Shown here: positions 30,922 through 37,997 of the stretch, piece by piece
Position numbering within the stretch: the first letter of the stretch is position 1
How the letters are laid out: every line of letters begins with the position of its first letter
Source of the DNA: Rhizobium sp. Root1203
GTDB lineage: Bacteria > Pseudomonadota > Alphaproteobacteria > Rhizobiales > Rhizobiaceae
Direction of reading: 5' to 3'
Assembly (NCBI RefSeq): GCF_001424945.1
Contig: NZ_LMCW01000029.1
Location: forward strand, 428-38,424
Length of the DNA: 37,997 bases
Program-made: the position numbers and the translations under genes
The notes under the pieces: model-generated
What the model was told of the DNA's origin: nothing
Seen by the model: the letters and a program-made list of their open reading frames with translations, nothing else
The model's database searches: none

Positions 30922-31896
30922 CTATGCGGGAAAACGCCGGCGGTAGTGTTCTACCACTTCGGGATTGCGCAAATTAACGGGCAAGTCACCCTTGATGACA
31001 CGCAGCGCTTCGCTGGCCGCGCCTGTTCCCATGCGCATCATGCTCTCTTCTGTCAGACCAGCCAGATGCGGAGTGACGATGACGTTGGCAAAGCCGAAAT
31101 AGAGATGGTCGAGCGGAAGCGGCTGCGTTGCGAAGACATCGAGCGCCGCTCCGCCGATGCGGCCATCGCGCAGTGCCTCGATCAGCGCCGCGTCATCGAT
31201 CACGGGGCCGCGCGAGACGTTAACCAGAATGGCCCCCGGCTTCATGCGATCGATGCGCCCGGCATTGAGCAAGCCGGTCGTCTCCGGCGTCAGCGGGCAG
31301 CAGAGCACGACGATGTCGGCCGTCGCAACAAGCTCATCGATCGACAGGAAGCGCGCACCCTCCGGCACACTTTCCGGCGACCGGCTCGTGGCGACCACCT
31401 CCAGGCCGAAACCGAACTTCGCGATCTTGAAGATCGCCTTGCCGACATTGCCCATACCGACGATGCCCATGGTGCGGCCGGCAAGGTCGAGGGCCGTGTC
31501 CGACTGGGCGCGGCCCGCCACCCAGCCGTTCTGACGCAGTTCGCGGTCCATCAGGCGGAAGCGCCGAAGCAGGGCCAATGTCACAAGGAAGACGTGCTCG
31601 GCGACAGTCGACGCATTGACAGCCGGCACGTTGGCGACAAGCACGCCGGCACGGGTCGCCGCATCCATCGGCACCATGTCGAGCCCGGCACCATGGCGGA
31701 TCGCCGCGCGAAGCGCCGGCGCATCCTCGAAGAAGGCCGGTGGGATTGGCGCGCGTATAACGACGATGCCCGCGCCGCGGCCTTCTCGCAGCAACGTTTC
31801 GGGATCGGTCGCCGAAGCGACGCGCAGATCACCCGCAGCCTCAAGCATGGCCTTGGCCGCGGGATGCAGGGGATGTGTGGAAAAGATGAAGCTCAT
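30922..31896 (-). CDS. D-2-hydroxyacid dehydrogenase family protein
   Basis: This 324-residue enzyme of the SerA/GyaR type has the NAD motif GMGNVG at 147-152, catalytic Arg229 in NVSRGPVID and His277 in TPHLAG. The position of the catalytic Glu (normally DVFxxEP) reads DVFATQP, so Gln258 replaces it. The enzyme would reduce or oxidise a 2-keto/2-hydroxy acid. It is the last gene of a minus-strand operon with isomerase, enolase-superfamily enzyme and GntR genes, so the acid may come from that pathway. The gap to the GntR gene is 21 bases. Confidence 0.9.
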   Translation of the reverse strand: MSFIFSTHPLHPAAKAMLEAAGDLRVASATDPETLLREGRGAGIVVIRAPIPPAFFEDAPALRAAIRHGAGLDMVPMDAATRAGVLVANVPAVNASTVAEHVFLVTLALLRRFRLMDRELRQNGWVAGRAQSDTALDLAGRTMGIVGMGNVGKAIFKIAKFGFGLEVVATSRSPESVPEGARFLSIDELVATADIVVLCCPLTPETTGLLNAGRIDRMKPGAILVNVSRGPVIDDAALIEALRDGRIGGAALDVFATQPLPLDHLYFGFANVIVTPHLAGLTEESMMRMGTGAASEALRVIKGDLPVNLRNPEVVEHYRRRFPA

Positions 31897-31917
31897 CGGC
31901 CCTCCCGCCGGCTACGC

Positions 31918-32616
31918 CTATCCGGCCATCGTCGCTGGACCGCCGATGAGGCCCTTCCAATAGCTTTCCGCTCCTTGAAGATGCGCGCTCATCAGCGCCT
32001 GGGCGAGATTGCCGTCTCGGGCAAGCAGCGCCTCGTAGATGCGGATGTGCTCCTCATGCGAGCGCCGGCTGCGGGCGGCGTCGGCAAAATAGATCGGCAG
32101 GCGGTGCTCGCCCATGACGTAATAAACGCTGCACACCCGATGGAAGACGCTATTTTTGGTGGCCCGGACGATCTCTAAATGAAAATCCCGGTCCTCGCGC
32201 GCCAGCCCCTCGCCGGCGGCAAGCTTCGCCTCGGACGCGGCGAGGATATCGCGCAAGTGCTGGTAGTTCTCCTCCGTCGCGCGATTGCAGGCGAGTTCCG
32301 CGGCCTTGATCTCATGGATCTTGCGCAGCTCCACAGTCTCGTAGATCAGGATAGGATCAAGCGGCACGCCGGCGCGAGCAAAAAGCGCCATTGCCTCCAC
32401 GCTCGCCTCCGTGGTCGTCAGATAGATGCCCGACTTGGCACGCCGCTCGACGATGCGCATTGCCTCCAGAATGGCCAGTGCCTCGCGAACCTGGCCGCGG
32501 CTGACTCCGAAATGCTCTGCAAGCTCTCGCTCGGAAGGCGTGCGGCCATTGCCGCTCGAGTTCGAGAAAAGATGTGCCGCGAGATCGGAGAGGAGGGAGT
32601 TTTCTTTCATCGTCAC
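31918..32616 (-). CDS. GntR-family regulator, FCD (FadR-type) subfamily
   Basis: This 232-residue protein has a winged helix at about residues 15-75 (RTPSERELAEHFGVSRGQVR, EALAILEAMRIVERRAKSG) and an FCD domain with RKIHEIKAAELA, DRDFHLEIVRATKN and SHEEHIRIYEALLARD, where the metal-site histidines lie. The start is the GTG at 32616, overlapping the upstream stop (GTGA), or the ATG two codons on. It is embedded in the isomerase/dehydratase operon and is the best candidate for binding the TGGTNNNACCA sites at 24780, 34823 and 35000. Its ligand is probably a sugar acid of the pathway. Confidence 0.93.
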   Translation of the reverse strand: MTMKENSLLSDLAAHLFSNSSGNGRTPSERELAEHFGVSRGQVREALAILEAMRIVERRAKSGIYLTTTEASVEAMALFARAGVPLDPILIYETVELRKIHEIKAAELACNRATEENYQHLRDILAASEAKLAAGEGLAREDRDFHLEIVRATKNSVFHRVCSVYYVMGEHRLPIYFADAARSRRSHEEHIRIYEALLARDGNLAQALMSAHLQGAESYWKGLIGGPATMAG

Positions 32617-33782
32617 TGTCTTTGCGCGTGAGTCTCCAGGACCCGCTGATTGATCGTGAAGCCCAAGCCAGGCCTGTCCGGGATCTCTACCATACCGTCC
32701 TTCACCGACACAGTATCCTCAACAAGATCATGGATCATCGGATTTGCGCCGAGCGAATATTCGATGATGAAGCTTGCAGGGGAAGCCGCGCACAAGTGCA
32801 GGCCAGAGAAGAAGCAGGGCGCACCGGCCCAAAGATGCGGTGCGAAACGGAGATTGAAGGCGCTGGCGAGAGAACTGATGCGCATCGCTTCCGTAATGCC
32901 TCCGCAGAAGGCGGGATCCGGCTGGAATATGTCGGCGGCCCGAAGCATGGCAAGATCTCTGAAGGCAAAACGCGTCGCCTCGCTCTCGCCCGCAGCGATT
33001 GGCACATTCCCAGCCGCGCGCACCTCCGCCATGCCCGGCTTGTCATCCGCTGTCACCGGCTCCTCGAACCAAGCGAGGTCGCAATCGGCGACCATCTGGA
33101 TGAACCGCTTCGCTTCGGCAACAGTATACGTGCCATGCGCATCGACCATGAGGTCGACGTCGGGGCCGATTGCCTTGCGAGCCTCCCGCACGCGCGATGC
33201 CGAGACATGCAGCGCACGATCCATCGCGCCGACGCGCATCTTGACTGACTTGAAACCGCCGGCGGCGACATAGGACCGCAGCTGTTCGCCGATCCGGTCC
33301 ACGCTCTCCCAACCGCCCGAGGCATAGGCGGGCAACCTGTCCGCCTTGCGCCCACCGAGCAGCTTCCAGACGGGGACGTCGAGGGACTTGCCGAGGATGT
33401 CCCAGAGCGCTATGTCGACCGCGCTGATCGCCGCGACGGAAAGGCCGCGACGCGCGATCTCGGGCATTGCGTGACCCGACCTCGCCGCTGTCTCGTGGCG
33501 TACGCCGTTGTAGAGCATCTCCCATATGGTGGAGATGTCGGCAGGATCGCGATCGATGAGCTTCGGCCCAATCTCATGATTAAGCATGTGTACCAGCGTG
33601 CCATAGGTGCCTGCACTGCCCGCAGCATTCTTGCCCTCTCCCCAGCCGACGATGCCGTCGTTCGTTTCGATCCGCAGGATCGCACTATCGAAGGTCGTCA
33701 GTCGGCCGAAGTCGCTGCGGTGCTGACGGCTCGCCTCAATGGGAATTTTTATCCACCAGGCCTCTACGGTTTTGATACGCAT
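32613..33782 (-). CDS. Mandelate racemase/muconate lactonizing enzyme-type (enolase superfamily) protein
   Basis: This 389-residue enzyme has a capping domain (1-130) and a barrel. Metal ligands are Asp214 in MVDAHG, Glu240 in FEEPV and Glu266 in AAGESEA. His316 in APHLWAG is the base on the seventh strand. The second-strand motif is Lys181-Met-Arg183, not the Lys-x-Lys of mandelate racemase. Such enzymes abstract a proton alpha to a carboxylate, and most sugar-locus members are acid-sugar dehydratases. It follows the isomerase gene after 59 bases and overlaps the GntR gene. A sugar-acid dehydratase role is inferred; the substrate is unknown. Confidence 0.92.
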   Translation of the reverse strand: MRIKTVEAWWIKIPIEASRQHRSDFGRLTTFDSAILRIETNDGIVGWGEGKNAAGSAGTYGTLVHMLNHEIGPKLIDRDPADISTIWEMLYNGVRHETAARSGHAMPEIARRGLSVAAISAVDIALWDILGKSLDVPVWKLLGGRKADRLPAYASGGWESVDRIGEQLRSYVAAGGFKSVKMRVGAMDRALHVSASRVREARKAIGPDVDLMVDAHGTYTVAEAKRFIQMVADCDLAWFEEPVTADDKPGMAEVRAAGNVPIAAGESEATRFAFRDLAMLRAADIFQPDPAFCGGITEAMRISSLASAFNLRFAPHLWAGAPCFFSGLHLCAASPASFIIEYSLGANPMIHDLVEDTVSVKDGMVEIPDRPGLGFTINQRVLETHAQRQ

Positions 33783-33841
33783 GTCTCGGATCCCCGCCCC
33801 TCACGGTCGGCAGACCGCAGGGCATATGTTCTGTCCGTTCG

Positions 33842-34729
33842 TTACCTGATCAGCGGTAGGATCGTCTCGGCGGTGATCCGCATCTGATCGTCGTAGAATT
33901 TCTCCGTGAGAAGGCTCGAGCCGTGGTCCTGGATAAACTTCAGTTGTTCCGGGGGGATGTCGACGGGGTTGCGCTCTACCATGTCCGGATACTTTGCGGC
34001 CGGCGTGCGGTCGACCGGAGCGACGAATTCGTTGGTGACGGCGCCGTCGTAACCGATCTCCTTCAGCGTGCCGATGATCTTCGGCCAGTCGAGCTGGCCG
34101 AGGCCGGCGGCGAAACGATTGTTATCGGCGACGTGGAAATCGAACAGGCGCTTTCCGGCGAGCCGGATCGCCTCATACATGTCTTCCTCCTCGATGTTCA
34201 GGTGGAAGGCATCCAGGCAGACCCCGCATTCGGGGCTGACGGCATCGGCGAGCGCCAGCGCTTGGGCGGCACGGTTGAAGAAATAGGTCTCGAAACGGTT
34301 GAGCGGCTCGACAGCAATGCGCACGCCCCTCTTCTGCGCATGGGCAAAACACTCCCTGGTCGCGTCCACCACCCATGTCCACTCTTCCTCTTCGGTGCCA
34401 TCCGGCACCACCTTGCCGACGGTCGCCGGCACCAGGGTGACGATCTCGCCCTGGAGTTCGCTGACCATGGTGATGACGCTCTTGACATAGTCCACCGACT
34501 TGGCGCGCTGGGCTTCATTCCTGGCGGCAAGATTTCGTTCGCCGAGCGTCAGCGTAACGGCGCCCCAGCAGCGGATACCATGCTCTTTCAGCAGGGCACG
34601 CGTCTCCTTGACGTCGTACTGCGCAGGCTCGCCGGATATCTCGATGCTTTCGTAGCCATATCTCTTGATGCGCTTCAGCGTGACGGCGAGCGGTTCGGCC
34701 CGCATCCAGTTGTGTGTCGAAAGATGCAT
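33842..34729 (-). CDS. Sugar phosphate isomerase/epimerase-type TIM barrel (tagatose-3-epimerase-like)
   Basis: This 295-residue AP-endonuclease-2-type barrel has the metal ligands of ketose 3-epimerases: Glu in VEPLNRFETYFFN, Asp in CLDAFHLNIEEED, His in FHVADNNR and Glu in TNEF. VEPLNRFE with LDAFHxNIEE is the hallmark of D-tagatose/D-psicose 3-epimerase-like proteins, most of which act on free ketoses despite the family name. GGGAGGA precedes the ATG. It heads the minus-strand operon and is divergent from a related barrel at 35078. A C-terminal extension of about 20 residues follows the barrel. Confidence 0.9.
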   Translation of the reverse strand: MHLSTHNWMRAEPLAVTLKRIKRYGYESIEISGEPAQYDVKETRALLKEHGIRCWGAVTLTLGERNLAARNEAQRAKSVDYVKSVITMVSELQGEIVTLVPATVGKVVPDGTEEEEWTWVVDATRECFAHAQKRGVRIAVEPLNRFETYFFNRAAQALALADAVSPECGVCLDAFHLNIEEEDMYEAIRLAGKRLFDFHVADNNRFAAGLGQLDWPKIIGTLKEIGYDGAVTNEFVAPVDRTPAAKYPDMVERNPVDIPPEQLKFIQDHGSSLLTEKFYDDQMRITAETILPLIR

Positions 34730-34822
34730 GAGGTCCTCCCAGACAGTTGCAGCACGCTCGACCGCCGATTGGTCGGCAGGATGTCACCTTATCCTTGACC
34801 AACCTCGCTGCCTTCTGCAATC

Positions 34823-34833
34823 TGGTTCGGCCA
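34823..34833. promoter_or_regulatory. TGGTTCGGCCA, near-match FadR/FCD-type operator
   Basis: It differs at one base from TGGTNNNACCA. Its 14-base context CTGGTTCGgCCAAT (34822-34835) is the same as the ABC-promoter site at 24779 apart from that base. It lies about 94 bases upstream of the isomerase start at 34729. Confidence 0.5.
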
Positions 34834-34999
34834 ATCAGTGTTGTTTGAAAGCTCTAGCTCAATTCTAGATCCTCTGCAAGACGGACCCGAAAGGTCGATA
34901 TTTCTTTATTCAATCGACATTTAATGCCGCATCTCCTGCTAAGACGCGCACCCGCCACCCCAAGCGTGTTATGAACTAGCTTGACCAGATTCCAATATT

Positions 35000-35010
35000 T
35001 GGTATGACCA
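35000..35010. promoter_or_regulatory. Palindrome TGGTATGACCA, candidate FadR/FCD-type operator
   Basis: TGGT-ATG-ACCA is an exact dyad, 67 bases before the epimerase start at 35078. It overlaps the second copy of the TGACCAGATT direct repeat, so the flanks are related to the upstream half-site at 34982. Confidence 0.6.
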
Positions 35011-35077
35011 GATTTGAAAAAAGCGATAGGGCGTTGAAACCGCCGCGCTGTGGCCGCGGGCCCAAAAGGGAGGAACG

Positions 35078-35929
35078 ATGAAGATCGGCATGTGCATGTT
35101 CCTCTGGACGACAAGTGTCGGCCGGAAACACGAGGCACTGTTACGCGACATCAAGGACACGGGGTTTGACGGCGTCGAGATTCCGATCTTTTCGGGCACA
35201 CCCGACGACTACCGGCGGCTGGGGGCCTTGCTCGACAGGCTCGGCCTGGAACGGACCGCCGTGTCCGCCATGGGCGACCCGCAGATGAACCTGATCGCCC
35301 CCGACGCTGCAACCCGCAGACGCGGCATCGACTACGTGAAATGGGCAATCGACTGCAGCGACGCACTCGGCGCGACGATGCTGAGCGGGCCGCTGCATTC
35401 GACGCTCGGCAAATTTTCGGGAAGCGGGCCGTCCGCGGCGGAACTCAAGCGCTCAGTTTCCGCGCAACTGGCGATCGGTGATCATGCAGCAAAGCACCGC
35501 GTCACAATCGGGCTTGAGGCGCTCAACCGCTTCGAATGTTACCTGTTCAACACGATGGACCTCCTTGCGGAGCATATCGATGCGATCGGACACCCGAATA
35601 TCCGGGCCATGTACGACACCTTTCACAGCAATATCGAAGAGGCCGACCCCATCGGCGCCTTCACGCGAAATAGTGACCGCATCGTGCATGTCCACATTTC
35701 GGAGAACGACCGCGGCGTACCGGGGCGCGGCAACATTCCCTGGGCAGACACGTTCACTGCGCTACGCGCGAGCGGCTACGACGGGTGGCTGACAATCGAG
35801 GCCTTCGGTCGAGGCCTCAAGGACCTTGCCGCCGCGACAAAGGTCTGGCGCGACTTTTCCGAGACACCGGAATCGGTCTATCGCGAAGGCTACCGCCATA
35901 TCCGCGATGGATGGCACGCGGCTGTGTGA
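35078..35929 (+). CDS. Sugar phosphate isomerase/epimerase-type TIM barrel (ketose 3-epimerase-like)
   Basis: This 283-residue barrel is related to the one at 33842 but clearly diverged. Metal ligands are Glu in LEALNRFECYLFN, Asp in YDTFHSNIEEAD, His in VHVHISENDRGVPG and Glu in IEAFGRG. The ISENDRGVPG loop is typical of D-psicose/L-ribulose 3-epimerases and of IolH/IolI-like proteins. It has its own promoter with a FadR-like dyad and is the only plus-strand gene after the ABC operon's convergent partner. Epimerisation of a ketose or keto-inositol is the likely role. Confidence 0.9.
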   Translation: MKIGMCMFLWTTSVGRKHEALLRDIKDTGFDGVEIPIFSGTPDDYRRLGALLDRLGLERTAVSAMGDPQMNLIAPDAATRRRGIDYVKWAIDCSDALGATMLSGPLHSTLGKFSGSGPSAAELKRSVSAQLAIGDHAAKHRVTIGLEALNRFECYLFNTMDLLAEHIDAIGHPNIRAMYDTFHSNIEEADPIGAFTRNSDRIVHVHISENDRGVPGRGNIPWADTFTALRASGYDGWLTIEAFGRGLKDLAAATKVWRDFSETPESVYREGYRHIRDGWHAAV

Positions 35930-36325
35930 CCACCAACCGACCAGTCTGAATTTCTATCCGATCAACAGTTTCTGGCGGGCGTTTCGACAAGCGCTATCGC
36001 CGAGCCACGCTGGCATAGCGGAACGACAAATCCCATCACCGCCCTGCTCGTCCCTTCCCTGTCCGGAACGCGCGCTCGGTTGCTGAAGCGTTCGGACGCG
36101 CGCCCGCCCTCGATCACTTCGCCCGCGTACCACAATGCCGCAGCTAGATCGTGGGCTTTTTTGGTCGTCTTGTGCGTCTTCGATAATTCCTGCAGATCGT
36201 TTGTGTCGGCAGCAAGGGATCCACGTGAACCTGCGTGGCCGCGATCCTCATCACCTTCTGACGGCATAGGAGGATTGGGCGGTCATCGGCAATGAGTGCA
36301 CCAAACTGTGTTTAAGCGTGGAACT
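35930..36325. other. Gene-free stretch
   Basis: These 396 bases have a 101-codon minus-strand frame (35962-36267) rich in Arg and Ala without a recognised domain, and a 71-codon plus frame equally unconvincing. The stretch sits between an intact catabolic gene and the mobile-element-like scar, so it may be insertion-sequence debris. I cannot identify it. Confidence 0.35.
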
Positions 36326-36372
36326 TTGACCCCTTCGGCTCCGAAGGTTGACCCCGTCGTTCGACGGGTGAC
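36326..36372. repeat. Two adjacent perfect hairpins flanked by TGAC repeats
   Basis: CCTTCGG-CT-CCGAAGG (36332-36347) and CCGTCG-TT-CGACGG (36354-36367) are exact palindromes. TTGAC stands before each (36326, 36348) and GTGAC follows the second (36368). The pattern 'TGACCCC-hairpin-TGACCCC-hairpin' resembles the multiple terminal repeats of IS21-type elements. It abuts the broken aldo/keto reductase gene, so it may be an insertion-element end. Confidence 0.45.
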
Positions 36373-36697
36373 GCGGACTTCCGATCGATCGCTCCGCGCT
36401 TCCAGGGCGACAACTTTGCAGTCAATCTCGAACTGGTCGCAAGCCTGAGAAAGTTGCCGAAAGGATTGGTGGTTCCACAACGCAATTAGCGATCGCCTGG
36501 GTCCTTGCTCAAGGCACGGATATCGTGCCGGTCATCGGGGCACGGCGGCCCGGTCATCTCATCGACGTCCTCGCTTCCTGGAACCTTAATCTGACGCCGA
36601 TGATATCGCCGCCGTGGAGGCTGCCGTACTGAAGAACGCGGTGCACGGCTCGCGATATCCTGATGCTTTCCTTGCCCACCTTGATAGCGAGCGCTGA
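36373..36697 (+). pseudogene. Aldo/keto reductase, frameshifted C-terminal part
   Basis: Three frames together spell the C-terminus of an aldo/keto reductase. RFQGDNFAVNLELVASLRKL (from about 36399) is followed, after a one-base shift near 36456, by ERIGGSTTQLAIAWVLAQG and TDIVPVIGARRPGHLIDVL. After another shift near 36598 comes DDIAAVEAAVLKNAVHGSRY, ending AHLDSER and TGA. The conserved NADP-binding VIGAR region is present, but the N-terminal two-thirds, with the catalytic Tyr, are missing. The break coincides with the hairpin repeats at 36326, so an insertion or deletion probably removed the 5' part. Confidence 0.75.
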
Positions 36698-37712
36698 CAG
36701 GAGCTGGCACCTGTGACCATGATGTGCGTTGCCAGGTGAAAACCATAATTCTTCTGGCGACGCGCCATGACCGCACGCACTGCGGAACTAAAATGGATGT
36801 GGCGTATAATGGAAGCAAATCACGCGTGGGTTTGCGAGCGGGGATGGTCATCGCTGCCACGCCTGCGATGACGCAAGCGAGCCCACCCCAAGCGGTAGAA
36901 GTCATGGTTTCCCTAAGAAACAAAACTCCTATCCCTACGCCGATCGGAACGCGCAGGTAGGCCTGAGCAGTCGTGCCGACGGAACCGAGTGTGTGAACCA
37001 ACCGGAAATAGATGACGAACGCCAGAGCCGTCGAAAACACCGAGAGGCCGATCAAAGCAAGGATAGACGCCTGTGAGGGTACCAACCCCCACGGCCGATC
37101 GACTGCTAGACTGACGGGAATGAGGATGACAGCACCGCAGACCAGTGATCCGGCTGCCGGCATGATCGGATCCAGCCCTTTGAAACCCCGGCCGAAAATG
37201 GCGGCGCCAGCATAGCAGACCGTAGCGGCCACGATGGCAAGTTGTGCCGGTAGTTCGTCCCCGAGCCCATGAAATGCCTCGATGCCGATGATGAGGCAAG
37301 TGCCGGTAATGCCGGCAACAACGCCGAATACCCTGCGCGCACCCACTGGCTCATGGCGTGTAATGAGGACCGTTAGCAGGAACGCAAAGATCGGCGTGGT
37401 CGAATTCAAAATCGCAGCAAGCCCGGCATCCACGGTACGCTCCGCCCATGCGATCAAGGTAAAAGGGACTACGCTATTGAGGCATGCCTGCACCAGGAAC
37501 CGCCGCCATGTTGCAAGGCCCTTTGGCAACACCAGTCCGCGCCACTTGATGATGCCAAGAAGGATTGAACCAGCGATCAATGTGCGCGCCGCGATCAACG
37601 TGACCGGCGGGATTGTCTCCACACCAAGCTTGATGAAGGTGTAAGACGCCCCCCAAAGTGTTGCAAGTGCGAGAAGAAGCGCGAGTTCTATTCTGATGTC
37701 CGGCTTTTGCAT
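36486..37712 (-). CDS. EamA/DMT-superfamily transporter with an out-of-place C-terminal tail
   Basis: This protein has 408 residues from the ATG at 37712 (MQKPDIRIELALLLALATLW). The ORF continues upstream to 37778, but that part has no family match. Ten membrane segments in two EamA repeats occupy residues 1 to about 290, ending LACVIAGVAAMTIPARK. Normal family length is about 290-300. The last roughly 115 residues are Arg-rich and polar, and part of them are antisense to the aldo/keto reductase remnant. The natural stop therefore seems lost at a junction near 36720-36780. Export of a small metabolite is the expected role if the protein is stable. Confidence 0.85.
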   Translation of the reverse strand: MQKPDIRIELALLLALATLWGASYTFIKLGVETIPPVTLIAARTLIAGSILLGIIKWRGLVLPKGLATWRRFLVQACLNSVVPFTLIAWAERTVDAGLAAILNSTTPIFAFLLTVLITRHEPVGARRVFGVVAGITGTCLIIGIEAFHGLGDELPAQLAIVAATVCYAGAAIFGRGFKGLDPIMPAAGSLVCGAVILIPVSLAVDRPWGLVPSQASILALIGLSVFSTALAFVIYFRLVHTLGSVGTTAQAYLRVPIGVGIGVLFLRETMTSTAWGGLACVIAGVAAMTIPARKPTRDLLPLYATSILVPQCVRSWRVARRIMVFTWQRTSWSQVPAPVSARYQGGQGKHQDIASRAPRSSVRQPPRRRYHRRQIKVPGSEDVDEMTGPPCPDDRHDIRALSKDPGDR

Positions 37713-37983
37713 GATCATGATCGTCTTGGGTGCGAGGGTATGAGATATCCTCTCTCTACCGTGAAACTGCCTGACCATGCTTCGACCAAGACCGAACTAT
37801 GAAACCCTGACAAAGGGGCCCGCGTTGCGGATGAGCTAGCCTGGCGTGCCGGCGTCAGTGCCCAGACGACAAGCGGTCATGATGAGATTAAGCGGTAAGC
37901 GCCGTCTCCGCCCCATTGGATTGGCTATATTTTGAGGCTTGCTGCGTGTGCGAGAAGGTTTCCAGGACTAACTGGAGATTTGC

Positions 37984-37997
37984 ATGGCAGAAGATGG
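37984..37997 (+). CDS. Start of a further gene (partial)
   Basis: ATG at 37984 begins MAED and runs off the window. TGGAGATT lies 5-12 bases upstream as a possible ribosome site, and TTGGAT / TATATT at about 37918-37932 could be promoter elements. Nothing can be said about the product. Confidence 0.35.

Larger units (their letters stand above)
34730..35077. promoter_or_regulatory. Divergent promoter region between two isomerase genes
   Basis: These 348 bases carry no gene. They hold two FadR-like sites (34823 and 35000), a direct repeat of TGACCAGATT at 34982 and 35005 flanking CCAATATTTGG, and the start contexts of both genes. GGGAGGAACG lies just before the ATG at 35078. Confidence 0.5.

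Noticed and set aside
30946..32178. Long plus-strand open frame (410 codons)
   Set aside because: It is antisense to the hydroxyacid dehydrogenase and GntR genes, which have clear domain motifs.
35962..36267. Minus-strand frame of 101 codons downstream of the epimerase
   Set aside because: No domain was recognised and the region looks like debris; it is described as a gene-free stretch rather than called as a gene.
1..37997. CRISPR array, rRNA, phage structural genes or a defence island
   Set aside because: No regularly spaced repeats, rRNA-like segments, or nuclease or phage protein motifs were seen on either strand.

Overview
The window looks like an accessory replicon or island region of an alphaproteobacterium, most likely Rhizobiaceae (Rhizobium/Agrobacterium/Ensifer type). 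The reasons are GC-rich coding, a high density of LysR/GntR/AraC/TetR regulators, a CUT1-type sugar ABC operon with two ATPases, and scattered insertion-sequence and gene remnants. No core housekeeping gene is present. The genus is inferred from gene content, not from a marker gene.

Left part (1-14.2 kb) is a patchwork of small regulator/enzyme pairs separated by debris. It opens with the 3' end of an IS110-type transposase and a fragment of an alpha/beta hydrolase. Next come a LysR regulator divergent from a quinone-oxidoreductase-like gene and an ABM monooxygenase, then a TetR remnant. A second LysR regulator is divergent from a reductase / SRPBCC / SDR / SRPBCC cluster, with a perfect GATATA-N11-TATATC palindrome between them. 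Further on are an orphan winged-helix protein, an ArsR/SRPBCC pair behind a small palindrome, a ClpP paralogue, an AraC regulator divergent from a probably exported metallo-beta-lactamase-fold lactonase, and an AraC/MFS pair. A broken PrpF-like gene closes this part.

Middle part (14.2-24.8 kb) is a catabolic locus of unknown substrate. A minus-strand run encodes an Ldh-family dehydrogenase, an iron-type alcohol dehydrogenase, an aldehyde dehydrogenase and an alpha/beta hydrolase. It is divergent from a GntR/FCD regulator and a DJ-1/PfpI protein. A second minus-strand run encodes a Tm-1-like ATP-binding protein, a PEP-hydrolase-like TIM barrel, a cupin and an M24 peptidase-fold protein, divergent from a TetR regulator. 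The first two genes of this run match, as separate proteins, the two domains of plant Tm-1.

Right part (24.8-36 kb) is a carbohydrate uptake and catabolism locus. The ABC operon (binding protein, two permeases, a 67-residue membrane protein, two ATPases) runs toward a minus-strand operon of epimerase/isomerase, enolase-superfamily enzyme, GntR/FCD regulator and 2-hydroxyacid dehydrogenase. A second epimerase/isomerase lies divergently beyond it. FadR-like TGGTNNNACCA palindromes lie upstream of both the ABC operon and the divergent isomerase promoters, suggesting that the local GntR protein controls uptake and catabolism together. The right edge holds an insertion-element-like scar, a frameshifted aldo/keto reductase and an EamA exporter whose ORF reads into that debris. 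A new gene begins at the last bases.
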